Part shown: one piece after another, positions 49,101 through 55,668 of the stretch | Position numbering within the stretch: position 1 is the stretch's first letter | Layout: each line of letters begins with the position of its first letter | Source of the DNA: Pseudanabaena sp. PCC 7367 | GTDB taxonomy: Bacteria; Cyanobacteriota; Cyanobacteriia; Pseudanabaenales; Pseudanabaenaceae | DNA length: 64,000 bases | Assembly: GCF_000317065.1 (NCBI RefSeq) | Contig: NC_019690.1 | Span: forward strand, 62,001-126,000 | Direction of reading: 5' to 3' | Position numbers and translations under genes: made by a program | The notes under the pieces: generated by a model | Database searches by the model: none | Told to the model about the DNA's origin: nothing | Seen by the model: only the letters and a program-made list of their open reading frames with translations

Positions 49101-50029
49101 GTGACGATCGCCACATTGTTGAGAGTATGGCCACTGCCGATAAAATTAACTGCGCCATTATTGACCGTAATTACGGTATTCTCGATCGTCACTCCAGCCG
49201 GAATATTCAGCTCACTGGCTACTTCCACGACCGTAGGATTGCTAGCTGTGCCACCAGCAGGGAAGTTATTGTTCCAAGCACTAGCATTGGGAACTGGGTT
49301 TTGAATCGGATTGAATACAATTGGTGTGGTACCAGGAGCAATCCGAGTATCTAATTCTTGATCTCTAGTATCAGCATAGGCAGGAATATCTATGACTTGC
49401 TCAGCAAAAACAGTAGGCGGAATCAAGCCACTGTAGTTATTATTAGTAGCAGATGGGAATATTTGCGTAGGCCCAGGCCCAATAACCACCGCATTGGGCA
49501 CCAAAACTTCCTTGCCCTGGCTATCTAGAATCGGATTACCCTGTGCATCTCTCTCTACTGGCAGAATTGGTGTAGGAGTGAATCTAAAGCCTCGATCTGC
49601 ATAGATAAAAGCATCATCACTAGGGTCAAGTGGATCGCCATCCAAATCACCACCAAGACTGATAATGAGAGTTCCTTCCGCCAAGATTGAGAATTGCGTA
49701 CCAGCGATCGCTGCCGTTGGCGAAGGTACTGCACCAATGAGTGGATCACTATCTGAACTAATAGCAACCGAATCGCTACCAGAGTTAAAGACCGTCGATG
49801 ATGGATTTAAAGCTTGAGTAGAGAGAGTCCATTCCCCTTCACTAAATATGCCAATTACTGTTTCAGCGCCACTGCCATCTGATTGAAGTGATATAGATGG
49901 CGGATCGGTGATACTACGACTGGCGATCGCTGATGAATCCAGAGGATTATCAAAGATTGGATCTAAAGATTCTCCATAGCCAAGCAATGAAGACGTGCTT
50001 GCTTGCAGCCCTTCGGTATTGATATTCAT
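40169..50029 (-). CDS. Giant RHS/YD-repeat polymorphic toxin with non-specific endonuclease tip
   Basis: About 3286 residues from the ATG at 50029, chosen for AGGA five bases upstream; an in-frame TTG at 50125 would add 32 residues without a clear binding site. Numbered from 50125: unique N-terminal region with beta-helix-like stretches (about 300-460); repeated Ig-like domains (about 460-870, TGTxTD and FxxxFTLDTTxP repeats); Calx-beta (about 880-1000); a carboxypeptidase-like domain (about 1085-1150); RHS start (about 1360); FG-GAP/VCBS repeats (about 1805-2190, GDLNEDGISDLV); many YD repeats (about 2195-2950); RHS core end YYDSTTGRFLNEDPLGFGGG (about 3060-3080); toxin tip (about 3120-3318) with DDRGHILPF and NNFFWQN, the NUC/NucA endonuclease motif. 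RHS shells enclose C-terminal toxins. No signal peptide is seen and no secretion genes were found here. Confidence 0.86.
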   Translation of the reverse strand: MNINTEGLQASTSSLLGYGESLDPIFDNPLDSSAIASRSITDPPSISLQSDGSGAETVIGIFSEGEWTLSTQALNPSSTVFNSGSDSVAISSDSDPLIGAVPSPTAAIAGTQFSILAEGTLIISLGGDLDGDPLDPSDDAFIYADRGFRFTPTPILPVERDAQGNPILDSQGKEVLVPNAVVIGPGPTQIFPSATNNNYSGLIPPTVFAEQVIDIPAYADTRDQELDTRIAPGTTPIVFNPIQNPVPNASAWNNNFPAGGTASNPTVVEVASELNIPAGVTIENTVITVNNGAVNFIGSGHTLNNVAIVTNNGSIDLASVQATDSAFLPSGIVFMDTGARFGGQSLIATGSPNGIHFDGATTTTNETDFIKVIAQGVINFNGSADIRGEFLSGFDISFNTNFELIGGIAAKGNIRFNAGANVTAIAPDVDAPVITGDLVNDTAISGTNSDGITSDPAITGTITDDSDVTSFRAGFNGTPVANYVDILSELQSDGSFTLSTARLAQINGGALADGTYVLNLEATDEFGNVSNSFAINFTLDTTLPTVTVDLSAATDSAPVGDQETTFDLVTLEGQTEAGSSVELIQTGQTATANGIGEFTFTNVALNLGSNSFDIRAIDIAGNETTFNRTITRLVIDPDAPVITGQLANDTAIGGTNGDGITSDPAITGTVTDANNITGFVAGLNDTPVANYVDILTELQADGSFNLSSAVLEQINGGPLADGVYVLHLQATDEFGNVSDSFDINFTLDTTAPAVPTIDLDPAFDTEPVGDEQTTLDLVTLTGQSEPNSQIEIVQTGQTAVADFSGLFSIPNVALALGANQFDIKAIDVAGNETTITESFTRLDNTPLISFDAASFSATEEATATDVVIPITLSDTPTADVTVPITVDGTAIAGATDDFTISDSSITFTAGATGVDLTQNVTVTINPDDIPEPDETVILGFGTLPAGVELGSIDASTVTIAANDAIQGDTLTVLPGASVEVELSDILTTAVSFSLRDADGLPTGELEGDGTLIFNPTPDQIGTYQFTAVGVDQNGQEFTQVYTLNVVADPITTTRISGTILNTDEDALAGLPIELGGIQTITDSNGEFTIEVSGPLPSDTLRVLGQDFDDGSGDEYPFIAEKLELVLEHDPYIGFNNIIDRPLYLPVLDTANAVPIIPGSGTDVTTSNIPGASVFVAADSIVDQEGNPFDGDLSITEVPRELTPAALPENLIPDVVVTIQPGEMEFTTPAPLTLPNRAGYDEGLEMTLWSINPITGEFDNVGVGVVAPGDEGSGGSVITTTEGGIRNSSWHFWAPTLGGAGDPPLFAYAQDDEADCGGGDDCSKESQPYTSEVRLYSGAVIERHELVTYQSLGETRGVSLVYDSGRADPRPIVNFTFEDATRGSSQFQRLVADLTIKQDDFEYQVPGSAAGDFGLSAGQHFWDFQSGSLTAGLQADLSTLSSGRYEFEMDTGLIWFDPIANNYSGTTLTQTGNLISINSINSPFGSGWGMAGLQELVINDDGSVLLIDGASGELLFEAPTTPGDPYISPAGDFSTLVQLTDGTFQRTMKDQTVYTFNFDNMLASMVDRNGNATTYVYNGLGFLEKMIDPVGLETTFTYNANNKVSSIIDSSNRITTLGYDADGNLATITDPDNTTRTFSYDDRHHITSETDKRNNIEKTYYDFAGRADYAITKDNERIEVEPFQSSVLANPTQTTDALNAPTAKPTDEIKAVYTDANGQQSLITLDRRGQIVSASDQQGFMPSEQRDEATNLVSERVDARGNITAYQYDSNGNITGIVDTPGPRVSFGNANSYGVGDFPNAIGLGDLNEDGISDLVTTSTFNDQFINLIFGDVSGGFTNRVDIPVSSNVFFNNELPIGDLNGDNHLDLIVGDTSELDLYFGDGNGNFSSNPSSSVLFNNGTAIGTSPVNVTDLDLDGDLDIVAEVAAVTDTLITNVAFALNQGDGSFSAPTGVGTNGDVSKSALADLNNDGFSDLVSIANSFGGTSIFVSINDSNGSFNSPISIPTGGIDLDDGANIEVGDFNGDNNLDLATPSGSNSIAILLGDGEGGFVNISSFNFGSQLSQLQVGDIDQDGISDIVAARSFESTVAVLLGQGNGTFDAAIDLPSDFYGESKVLLGNLNGDNILDIAALNLDDDPDIDGLDNNNVSVILTNGINPLFGDPNVIAGQQTITYDPEFNQITSTTDELGRQTLLEIDPNNGNLLSETRVAGAVGGSDDVITTYTYTPAGQIDTMTDQLGRVTDNDYDSFGNLTRITYAKGTSDEASQEFKYDAAGNQTEVKDENGNITRYDYDDLNRLIKITESDPDGEGPLNSPITTYTYDEHGNEITMTDPLGRTTVNGYDEMDRLISITEPDPDGDGVQASPITIIEYDSFGNRTEEIDPLGNITEYRYDNRNRLIRTNYPNGEFEIIEYDSDDNVSSRTDANGNEVAYLYDNQGRMAFRTDSITTTSFVYDAAGQLIETESNGNKIKRDYDDLGRRTLTTDSTGGITQTEYDLVGNIVLEVDPLGNSTQYIYDNRYREVEVIDALNGRTITEYDKAGNILSITDPVNNTTEFTYDNLNRKVSEENALGGVRTFTYDDVGNLTNYIDRNGRITSFTYDGLNRTISEEWLNSSEEPVSSINFTYDIANRITSADDGNAIYSYTYDEKGRIITISRIGVSGAPDVLLSYEYDDFGNPVSLTEQINGQTAGKISYSYGAENRLEQIIQSGEGISDKRVDYIYDSEGKISSLERYSDLTANQPVINTNYSFDQVRQLDRISHNQSGSEVAFYDFSYDPGSRINQINSIDGVTGYTYDDNNRLLTADNTNTVSIDEAYSYDANGNRTNSGYQTGVNNQLLSDGEYNYEYDLEGNLILRTDIATNNTREYQWDHRNRLVGIQDKTATGDLIAKFDYTYDHQNQRIKKEADLDGAGSAESEVIHFVHDRNNILLEFDSNISSVQPSNRYLYGLDSDEILAQENDSNEVSWVLRDHIGTVRDVVDNNGLVLNHLSYDSFGNILNESNSNLNSRHLFTGREYDKETGLYQYRNRYYDSTTGRFLNEDPLGFGGGDTNLYAYVANDPLHFNDPNGTEKRVGEVLPGRIYSREIKYVNKWRKTTDSDSQSEIARKRNRFDGPLYIVEDNFAVDFQPIKKAVNERSLKPKPEQILGNRTRTNGIADDRGHILPFLVGGNGNFDYNRPNNFFWQNRKVNRGVYTTYGEKIAEKMSFFADDDDCYPHIVMNLKASFFYDRKTSPLRPKGFTVKTTAKLTLPGPINLPAVGGVLFPEIRGINFNDLTQSFLNLPSGAYSS

Positions 50030-50744
50030 GATATTCCTACTCATATGATTCCCAGATCGAACTAAACCGAGACCCTCTCTTAACTCCCAAACAGGAGCCA
50101 AAAGCCTCGATTCGTTCTTCATCAAGTAGGTAGGATTCAGCTTCTAAACAGAAACCAGAATCCTAACTCCTCTTTAGGAAAAATATCACCTGCAGGGCAA
50201 TCATCTGCTAAATCACTGCTATTTATAATATTTTGTAATAATTAGATGGATTTTAATCAAAGCTTAACTTGGGTATTTGTGTACTTTTGTGTTTAATATT
50301 TGCGGTTTTATTATTTAGCTACAAATTTATTCTTATCAGTTCTATTTAATTAAAGTAGTCTCTTGCTGAATCAATGAAGAGCAGAGCATGAAATGGCTTT
50401 AGCCTAATATATGCAGATTATATAAATCAATCTAACAAGTATCGTACTGGAAATATAGTCAGCTTCATTCAATATTTTGGTGTATAAACAACCCTAAGCT
50501 GATTGAAATAGCAGGCTTACCCTGTTTAATTTCTATGTATTTACATGATCTAGCTGTATTGAGCTATGACTCATTACCACTTAACTTTTGTATACTTATT
50601 TAGCGATCGCTGGGGCGAGGGGATTCTAACCCACATTTCCGTTTCCTGTCGAGTTAGATGGTTAACATGCCAGCAATCTACTTTAAAATTTGCTCCTACT
50701 AACACTGCACAAATACGGGATGGAAAGCAGAAAAATAGCACCCC
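50030..50744. other. Intergenic region upstream of the giant RHS gene
   Basis: About 715 bp. It is AT-rich (50210-50560) and probably contains the RHS promoter. Frames here are short and lack coding character. A GC-richer block with a HIP1 octamer lies at 50605-50675; its minus strand has a GGTTAGAATCCC stretch like a tRNA T-arm, but no complete tRNA folds around it. Confidence 0.4.
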
Positions 50745-51974
50745 CTACCCCAGCTTTTTAACCCAGTTAATGATGCTGTTATGACTCACGCCAGTAAGTC
50801 GTTCGATCGCTCGAAAACCCATACCCTTAGCATAAAGATGCAGACATTGCTGCTTCACTTCCTCGGTATAACCCTTGGGTGAATACGAATCGATGAATTG
50901 GCGATCGCAATCCTGACAATGATAATTTTGCTTACCACGGCGACGACCATTATGGAGTACATGCTGTGAATGGCAGTATTTGCATTCTATGCCTGCGATC
51001 ACCCTGATGATGCTTTTACCGATCGCTTCTGCTAAATCAACTGGCACCGCATTACCAATCTGCCTGTATCTAGAATACGTTGAACCAGTAAAAACAAAAC
51101 TATCAGGAAACCCCTGGATTCTGGCATACTCCCTGACCGTCAAAGGTCTGGTGTGATCAGGATGGCATCGCTCCGTTTGTTTTTGAGCAGGCGAGCAAAG
51201 CAGCGTCAGTGATGGTTCATGCCAAGCCAAGCGCCGGGCCATACCTCTCTTACCACCCTCAGTATCAAAGCTCTTACCCATATACTGCTTCTGGAGCTCA
51301 ACAGGTAAAGCTTGCCAGCAGCCACCAGGTGGCACCAAATCGAGCACCCTGGCCTTCTCGCTTGAGTATTGCACTCCATCACTGGTTGGGCAATCCTGCA
51401 AAGCATCCCTCAATACTGGTTTATATGCATATTTGGTAGGATACTTAAGCTTGATCCGCCAGCCCTTCCTGGTAGCTAAGATGATTAAGCGTTGCCGGTT
51501 TTGAGCCACACCATAATCATTAGCATTCAAGATCTGCCATTGGGTTCTATATCGGAGTGAATGGAGCCTGCCTAAAATAGCCTTCAATACCTTGCCACTG
51601 TTGATCGTGGATAGGTGCTTCACATTTTCGATTAAGACCATCTTGGGTTGCACTTGCTCAATTGTGTTGAGAGTTTCATAGACAAGTTGCCCTCGACGAT
51701 CATCGAGCCCCCTTTGATTACCAGCATAGCTAAAGGATTGGCATGGTGGGCCAGCAGAGAGAAGATCGATCTGTTCCCTGAATTGAGCAAAGTACCCTTC
51801 CCGATTCAGCTTAATGATATCGGCTTCAACGATCGTGGCTGGGTCGAAATTGGCTCTGAGGGTTTGGGCAGCTTGGCGATCGAGCTCAACCAAGCAAGCA
51901 TGGTTAAAGCCAGAGCGCTTTAAACCCAGTGCCATACCACCACAACCAGCAAACAAGTCTATACAGTTATACAA
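50745..51974 (-). CDS. C5-cytosine DNA methyltransferase fused to an IS1 InsA-like domain
   Basis: A 409-residue protein. Residues 1-325 form a C5-methyltransferase: motif I DLFAGCGGMALGL (6-18), motif IV GPPCQSFSYAG (about 76-86, catalytic Cys), motif VI LIENVKH (about 109), motif VIII NRQRLIILA and motif X QIGNAVPVDLAEAIG. The last 80 residues are a zinc finger (CKYCHSQHVLHNGRRRGKQ, then CQDCDRQF) and helix-turn-helix GMGFRAIERLTGVSHNSIIN, as in InsA of IS1-type elements. The InsA part stops right after the helix-turn-helix. It may give added DNA targeting or be an accidental fusion to an IS fragment. No cognate restriction gene is adjacent. Confidence 0.87.
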   Translation of the reverse strand: MYNCIDLFAGCGGMALGLKRSGFNHACLVELDRQAAQTLRANFDPATIVEADIIKLNREGYFAQFREQIDLLSAGPPCQSFSYAGNQRGLDDRRGQLVYETLNTIEQVQPKMVLIENVKHLSTINSGKVLKAILGRLHSLRYRTQWQILNANDYGVAQNRQRLIILATRKGWRIKLKYPTKYAYKPVLRDALQDCPTSDGVQYSSEKARVLDLVPPGGCWQALPVELQKQYMGKSFDTEGGKRGMARRLAWHEPSLTLLCSPAQKQTERCHPDHTRPLTVREYARIQGFPDSFVFTGSTYSRYRQIGNAVPVDLAEAIGKSIIRVIAGIECKYCHSQHVLHNGRRRGKQNYHCQDCDRQFIDSYSPKGYTEEVKQQCLHLYAKGMGFRAIERLTGVSHNSIINWVKKLG

Positions 51975-52003
51975 ATTCCCGACTTTCTAAAACTGGCAAC
52001 TGA

Positions 52004-52534
52004 TTAGCGTAATTGAAAAGATATGCTCGCTTCAGCTAAATTGACAAAACGCTGAAATATACCACCCCAAAGAAGCACAGCCAGAGTAAAAATGCCAACA
52101 GCGATCTTCTCTTTAATATCACCAGTCGTAAAGGCATTTAAGGTATATTTGCGCTTCCAGGGATAGAGCAAAGGTACACCAGGCGGTGTCAATAAATCTC
52201 CCAGAATATGCGATAGATAGCCAATGCATAATGGTGTGATCACCCAATACCATTGGCTGTATCTTGGATCGCTCAAAAAATAGATCAAAGCCCCAGTGAC
52301 GATCGCCACCGCCAACAAACTATGCGTAAACTCACGATGCCCAAATATGGCTGACAGCGGAACGCTGATAAATGGTAATTTGCGGCCCAAAGCACTTCGG
52401 GGATGATCTATATCTGGCAACAACCCAGCGAATAAAGCCACCAGGCTATCAAGAATAAAAACTGGCCTTCCGATCGCCAAGCTAAACAGCCAATAGCAAC
52501 TTAATGCAAACGGCATATGCGAGGTGGCCATCAT
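52004..52534 (-). CDS. YdjM-like (DUF457) predicted membrane-bound metal-dependent hydrolase
   Basis: About 176 residues from the ATG at 52534 (MMATSHMPFALSCYWLFSLA); a longer frame to 52591 has no family support. Conserved residues are the early H of ATSH, GLLPDIDHPRS, FGHREFTHSLLAV and GYLSHILGDLLTPPG, which form the metal-site pattern of YdjM proteins. Several membrane segments are present. In E. coli the family is linked to the SOS-regulated ydjM; its substrate is unknown. Confidence 0.85.
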   Translation of the reverse strand: MMATSHMPFALSCYWLFSLAIGRPVFILDSLVALFAGLLPDIDHPRSALGRKLPFISVPLSAIFGHREFTHSLLAVAIVTGALIYFLSDPRYSQWYWVITPLCIGYLSHILGDLLTPPGVPLLYPWKRKYTLNAFTTGDIKEKIAVGIFTLAVLLWGGIFQRFVNLAEASISFQLR

Positions 52535-52595
52535 AGTTTGCTGACTCTGTTTTCTTGAACGATACTGGTTACTTTTCATTAAAAAAAGCACGTTA

Positions 52596-52666
52596 TTGGT
52601 ACTGTTAGTACCGAAAGTAAGCAGAAAATAAAGAAACTGCTAGCTCAGCACAAGCCTAAAACGATA
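52596..52666 (+). pseudogene. Decayed start of a second abiEi gene with its operator
   Basis: This stretch aligns with 54893-54963, the operator and start of abiEi: shared runs include GCAGAAAATAAAGAAACT and the palindrome GGTACT-3 bp-AGTACC (52598-52612). The start ATG has become GTT and the frame is not continued past about 52666. The palindrome arms are unchanged. Confidence 0.7.
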
Positions 52667-52686
52667 ACGAACATTAGATCAACAAG

Positions 52687-53379
52687 TTAATTATTGGCTC
52701 TGGCCAGTTGCTCCACAAAGGCTTGATGTTCAGGAGTAGCTATTCCTTGCTGTAATACCTCTAACACTTTGGCCATATTCCCACTCAACAGAGCATGTTT
52801 ATCCAACCATAGACCAGGAAATACCTCAGAGCAGATAATCCCCTCTGGGTTAGCTGGCATCTGCTCATACTTGCTATCTATCAGGTAAAACCAATCAAAG
52901 GTATTGGTATAGACCTGCCAAACTAAATACTCTTGCACTTGATTACGGCGATAAGCTTCTAACTTGCCATGTAAATCGATCGAAGCACTACTAGCAGCAA
53001 CTTCGACAATTAATTCTGAAGCCCCTTCAACATAATCATTCTCACTGATCGCTGACTGACCATTCTGTTCAAACAACAGCAATCCATCTGGCTGCAGCAC
53101 ATTACAGAGATCTAAGCACACCGTAGTATTGTTTGCTCCCAATACCCCTGGCGTATAAATTTCATAGAAACCAAGCCAACCCATGATTATGGCATGTGGA
53201 TGACCATGCCCTCTGAGTCTATTCGGTGAAGCTATATAGACGGTTCCTTCAATCAATTCAGCCTTATGTATGTGAGGCATTGCCATATACCGGCGTTCAA
53301 ATACGTCACGAGAAAGCCGATCGCCACTCTCTAGCGGTGGAATCTGAATTGGTGGCTTGAGCAGGTCTTGAGCAGCCAT
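52687..53379 (-). CDS. Uma2-family (DUF820) endonuclease-like protein, copy 2
   Basis: A 230-residue paralogue of the gene at 10327-11019, similar along its whole length (LESGDRLSRDVFERRYMAMP at the N-terminus). Core motifs are AELIEGTVYIASPNR, QPDGLLLF and ELIVEVAASSASIDLHGKL, then RRNQVQEYLVWQV. The leader before the ATG is also conserved between the two copies. Function of the family is not established. Probably a duplicated accessory gene. Confidence 0.85.
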   Translation of the reverse strand: MAAQDLLKPPIQIPPLESGDRLSRDVFERRYMAMPHIHKAELIEGTVYIASPNRLRGHGHPHAIIMGWLGFYEIYTPGVLGANNTTVCLDLCNVLQPDGLLLFEQNGQSAISENDYVEGASELIVEVAASSASIDLHGKLEAYRRNQVQEYLVWQVYTNTFDWFYLIDSKYEQMPANPEGIICSEVFPGLWLDKHALLSGNMAKVLEVLQQGIATPEHQAFVEQLARANN

Positions 53380-53504
53380 AATTCACCTCAAAGCAATTGC
53401 ATCAATAGTCATAGCTATATCTTACTAGAGGAAAGCTCTCGAACGGTTAGAAATCTTACTTTAAGGAGTCTCTAATCCAGATTATGCGATTGTTTAGACG
53501 TTTA

Positions 53505-53663
53505 GAGGGGCATTGCATCCCCTCAGAATCAAGCAAAATGACGGTTTCCATTCTGCGAATAGACCCTCCGCAATTTTACTTGATTCTTTCACCCCCCGCC
53601 TAGTCGGCCTAGTCGCCAGAGGTTCAGAAGCAGCGCACCCCAAAAGGTGCTTGTTAAGAACCT
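53505..53663 (+). promoter_or_regulatory. Hairpin-rich leader upstream of ardA
   Basis: Several stem-loops lie in series before ardA: GAGGGG-8 nt-CCCCTC (53505-53524); a 15-bp stem with one mismatch, AGAATCAAGCAAAAT (53525-53539) with ATTTTACTTGATTCT (53573-53587); a direct repeat CCTAGTCG-CCTAGTCG near 53611; and GCACC-CCAAAA-GGTGC close to 53640. Plasmid early genes such as ardA are known to be expressed from folded single-stranded promoters during conjugative entry. This layout is compatible with that. Confidence 0.5.
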
Positions 53664-53688
53664 CAAAACGAACTTAGGAGAGAAGACT

Positions 53689-54204
53689 ATGTGTGAAGAA
53701 ATCAAAATCTATGTTGCAGATCTGGCCGCGTACAACAATGGCAAGCTATATGGTGTCTGGATTAATGCCTGTCTTGACTTGGACGAAATCCAAGAGCAAA
53801 TAAACATAATGCTGAGCAATAGCCCTGAAGATTGTGCAGAAGAATATGCCATACATGACTATGAAGGCTTTAACGGTTACGAACTGTCAGAATATACAGG
53901 TATAAAAACAGCACATGAAATTGCTTGTTTTATAGCAGAGTATCCCGACCTTGCCGGTGCATTACTCTGCCACTTTGGCGGTAGCATTGAAGAAGCTAGA
54001 CAAGCCATAGAAGATAATTATGTCGGTTGCTATAAATCACTTGCAGATTATGCAGAAGAGCTAACTGATAGCATAGACCAGATTCCCGATAACATAGCTT
54101 ACTATATTGACTATGAGCGCATGGGGCGCGATATGGAATTGAGTGGTGATATTTACACGATCGCCACCGCTTATGACGAAATTCATATTTTCTGGAGTCA
54201 TTAA
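53689..54204 (+). CDS. ardA: ArdA-like anti-restriction protein
   Basis: 171 residues from the ATG at 53689, which has TAGGAGAG nine bases upstream; the in-frame TTG-type start at 53647 lacks support. Seen: KIYVADLAAYNNGKLYGVWI at the N-terminus and EEYAIHDYEGFNGYELSEYT, then an acidic C-terminal half. ArdA proteins are acidic DNA mimics that inhibit type I restriction enzymes. The strong excess of Asp and Glu fits. A hairpin-rich leader precedes it and a hairpin follows its stop. On a mobilisable plasmid it would protect incoming DNA. Confidence 0.9.
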   Translation: MCEEIKIYVADLAAYNNGKLYGVWINACLDLDEIQEQINIMLSNSPEDCAEEYAIHDYEGFNGYELSEYTGIKTAHEIACFIAEYPDLAGALLCHFGGSIEEARQAIEDNYVGCYKSLADYAEELTDSIDQIPDNIAYYIDYERMGRDMELSGDIYTIATAYDEIHIFWSH

Positions 54205-54224
54205 CAGGGCGAAGCACTTCATTG

Positions 54225-54256
54225 GCAATAGATCTCAAAAAGGTCTATTGCTTTCC
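54225..54256 (+). terminator. Probable terminator after ardA
   Basis: GCAATAGATC (54225-54234) and GGTCTATTGC (54242-54251) form a 10-bp stem with one mismatch and a 7-nt loop, followed by TTTCCCC. It lies 20 bp after the ardA stop. The T run is short. Confidence 0.55.
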
Positions 54257-54344
54257 CCTATTTTCTCCACCACAGCTAATCAATCTTTGTTGTAAATAGA
54301 TCAGCACCATACTTTTCAAAAAGTATTGCTTGCATCTCAATAAA

Positions 54345-54868
54345 AAACCCCGCCGCAAGCAGCGGGGTATTCAATTTATTGTATTGGGAATATCTCTAGT
54401 TGTCTGTTCTCATGCAACTTTTGATACCCTTTACCTTGCTCTTTAACATAATTTGTAATCATATTCTCATCGCCATGTTTGCCTACCGTACTGGCAAAAT
54501 ATCCATCACTCCAAAATTCACCGCCCCATAACTGACGCTTCACTTCTGGACATCTACTAAATATTTCTCTAGCACTTATACTCTTGATCACTCTCACAAT
54601 TTTGGTAACACTGTATGTCGGCACTGATTGCACCAGCAGATGCACGTGATCGCCATCTGTTCCTATCTCTAGAAAATTGATTTGATATCGCTTTTCTATC
54701 TCCAGGCAAACCTCTTTTAAAACCTGGTCTACTTCCGGGCTAAACACTGCCCTTCTATACTTAGCTGGAAATACTAAGTGATATAACAAGACGCTTACAT
54801 TATGACTTTTATGAATGTACTGGCTCACAAAAGTATATTACGCCGCAAGCGGCGGGGAATTAGACCCT
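54345..54868. mobile_element. IS200-type element with subterminal hairpins
   Basis: A Y1 transposase gene is bracketed by related GC hairpins: CCCCGCCGCAAGCAGCGGGG (about 54348-54367) and CGCCGCAAGCGGCG (about 54842-54855, followed by GGGAA). IS200/IS605 elements have such subterminal imperfect palindromes that TnpA recognises on single-stranded DNA. There is no TnpB/IscB gene, so it is an IS200-like stand-alone unit. Exact ends cannot be fixed without an empty site. Confidence 0.75.
54376..54828 (-). CDS. tnpA: IS200/IS605-family Y1 (HUH) transposase TnpA
   Basis: A 150-residue protein, usual for the family. HUH motif in GDHVHLLVQ (about 59-67) and catalytic Tyr in ENMITNYVKEQGKGY (about 121-135). 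LLYHLVFPAKYRRAVF is the typical N-terminal signature. It cuts and joins single-stranded DNA at the element hairpins. Complete, no frameshift. Its promoter side lies next to the abiE operon. Confidence 0.92.
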   Translation of the reverse strand: MSQYIHKSHNVSVLLYHLVFPAKYRRAVFSPEVDQVLKEVCLEIEKRYQINFLEIGTDGDHVHLLVQSVPTYSVTKIVRVIKSISAREIFSRCPEVKRQLWGGEFWSDGYFASTVGKHGDENMITNYVKEQGKGYQKLHENRQLEIFPIQ

Positions 54869-54894
54869 ATAGTGATTAAAAAAGTCATAATATT

Positions 54895-54909
54895 GGTACT
54901 ATGAGTACC
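54895..54909. promoter_or_regulatory. Palindromic operator overlapping the abiEi start codon
   Basis: GGTACTATGAGTACC: perfect 6-bp arms around the ATG start codon. AbiEi antitoxins autorepress their operons, so this is a likely binding site. The same arms survive in the remnant at 52598-52612, where the ATG itself is lost. Confidence 0.6.
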
Positions 54910-55668
54910 ATAACTGAGCAGAAAATAAAGAAACTCTTGGATCAGTATAAACCTGGAACAGTATGTCTTGCCTCATGGCTGGAAGAGCTGGGCATATCCT
55001 ACGATCTACAGAAACGCTACCGGCGCAGTGGCTGGCTCTCCTCCATTGGCACTGGTGCATTTGTGCGCCCTGGTGATGAAGTGACCTGGCAAGGTGGATT
55101 ATATGCCCTACAAACGCAAGCCAACTTACCGATTCATGCCGGAGCAATTACCGCACTTGCAATGCAAGACATGTCTCACTATCTGCGTTTAGGCTCAGAA
55201 CGGATCTTTTTATTTGCACCACCCAAAACTATCCTGCCTGCCTGGTTTAGAAGCCATGACTGGCAGGTTGAACTGCAATATATCAAAACGTCTTTTCTAC
55301 CCGCAGAACTTGGCATGATCAATCATGAAGAAAAGACCTTTTCTATTGACATTTCCACCGCAGAGCGGGCGATCCTGGAATGCCTATATTTGGCACCCAG
55401 GCAGCTTGATTTACTGGAGTGCTACCAGGTAATGGAAGGACTATTCAATCTGCGTCCCAAGCTACTACAGCAATTACTGGAATCATGCTCATCGATCAGG
55501 GTGAAGCGATTGTTTTTCTACATGGCAGAGAAAGCAGGACACCAGTGGGCTAATTTTCTCGATCGAGAAAAGTTGAATCTTGGCACAGGTGATCGCAGTA
55601 TTACCAAAGGCGGTGTTTATATAGCTGAACACCGGATCAGCATTCCCAAAGAGTTGGCAGCATTATGA
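54901..55668 (+). CDS. abiEi: AbiEi-type antitoxin and transcriptional regulator
   Basis: A 255-residue antitoxin of a type IV AbiE module. The N-terminal winged helix is visible (CLASWLEELGISYDLQKRYR, SGWLSSIGTGAFVRPGDEV), followed by the C-terminal AbiEi domain (SIDISTAERAILECLYLAPR). Its stop overlaps the abiEii start by 4 bp (ATGA), so the genes are coupled. In the family AbiEi binds inverted repeats in the promoter and counteracts the nucleotidyltransferase toxin. A GGTACT/AGTACC palindrome covers the start codon. Confidence 0.9.
   Translation: MSTITEQKIKKLLDQYKPGTVCLASWLEELGISYDLQKRYRRSGWLSSIGTGAFVRPGDEVTWQGGLYALQTQANLPIHAGAITALAMQDMSHYLRLGSERIFLFAPPKTILPAWFRSHDWQVELQYIKTSFLPAELGMINHEEKTFSIDISTAERAILECLYLAPRQLDLLECYQVMEGLFNLRPKLLQQLLESCSSIRVKRLFFYMAEKAGHQWANFLDREKLNLGTGDRSITKGGVYIAEHRISIPKELAAL

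Noticed and set aside
50605-50690. Possible tRNA gene on the minus strand (T-arm-like GGTTAGAATCCC followed by a CCCCA end)
   Set aside because: No matching 5' acceptor strand is found about 70-90 bases upstream, and the anticodon-arm candidates do not pair. At best a tRNA-like fragment.
53611-53631. Tandem CCTAGTCGGCCTAGTCG as a start of a CRISPR or iteron array
   Set aside because: Only two short copies, with no further repeats or spacers. No CRISPR array was seen anywhere in the window.
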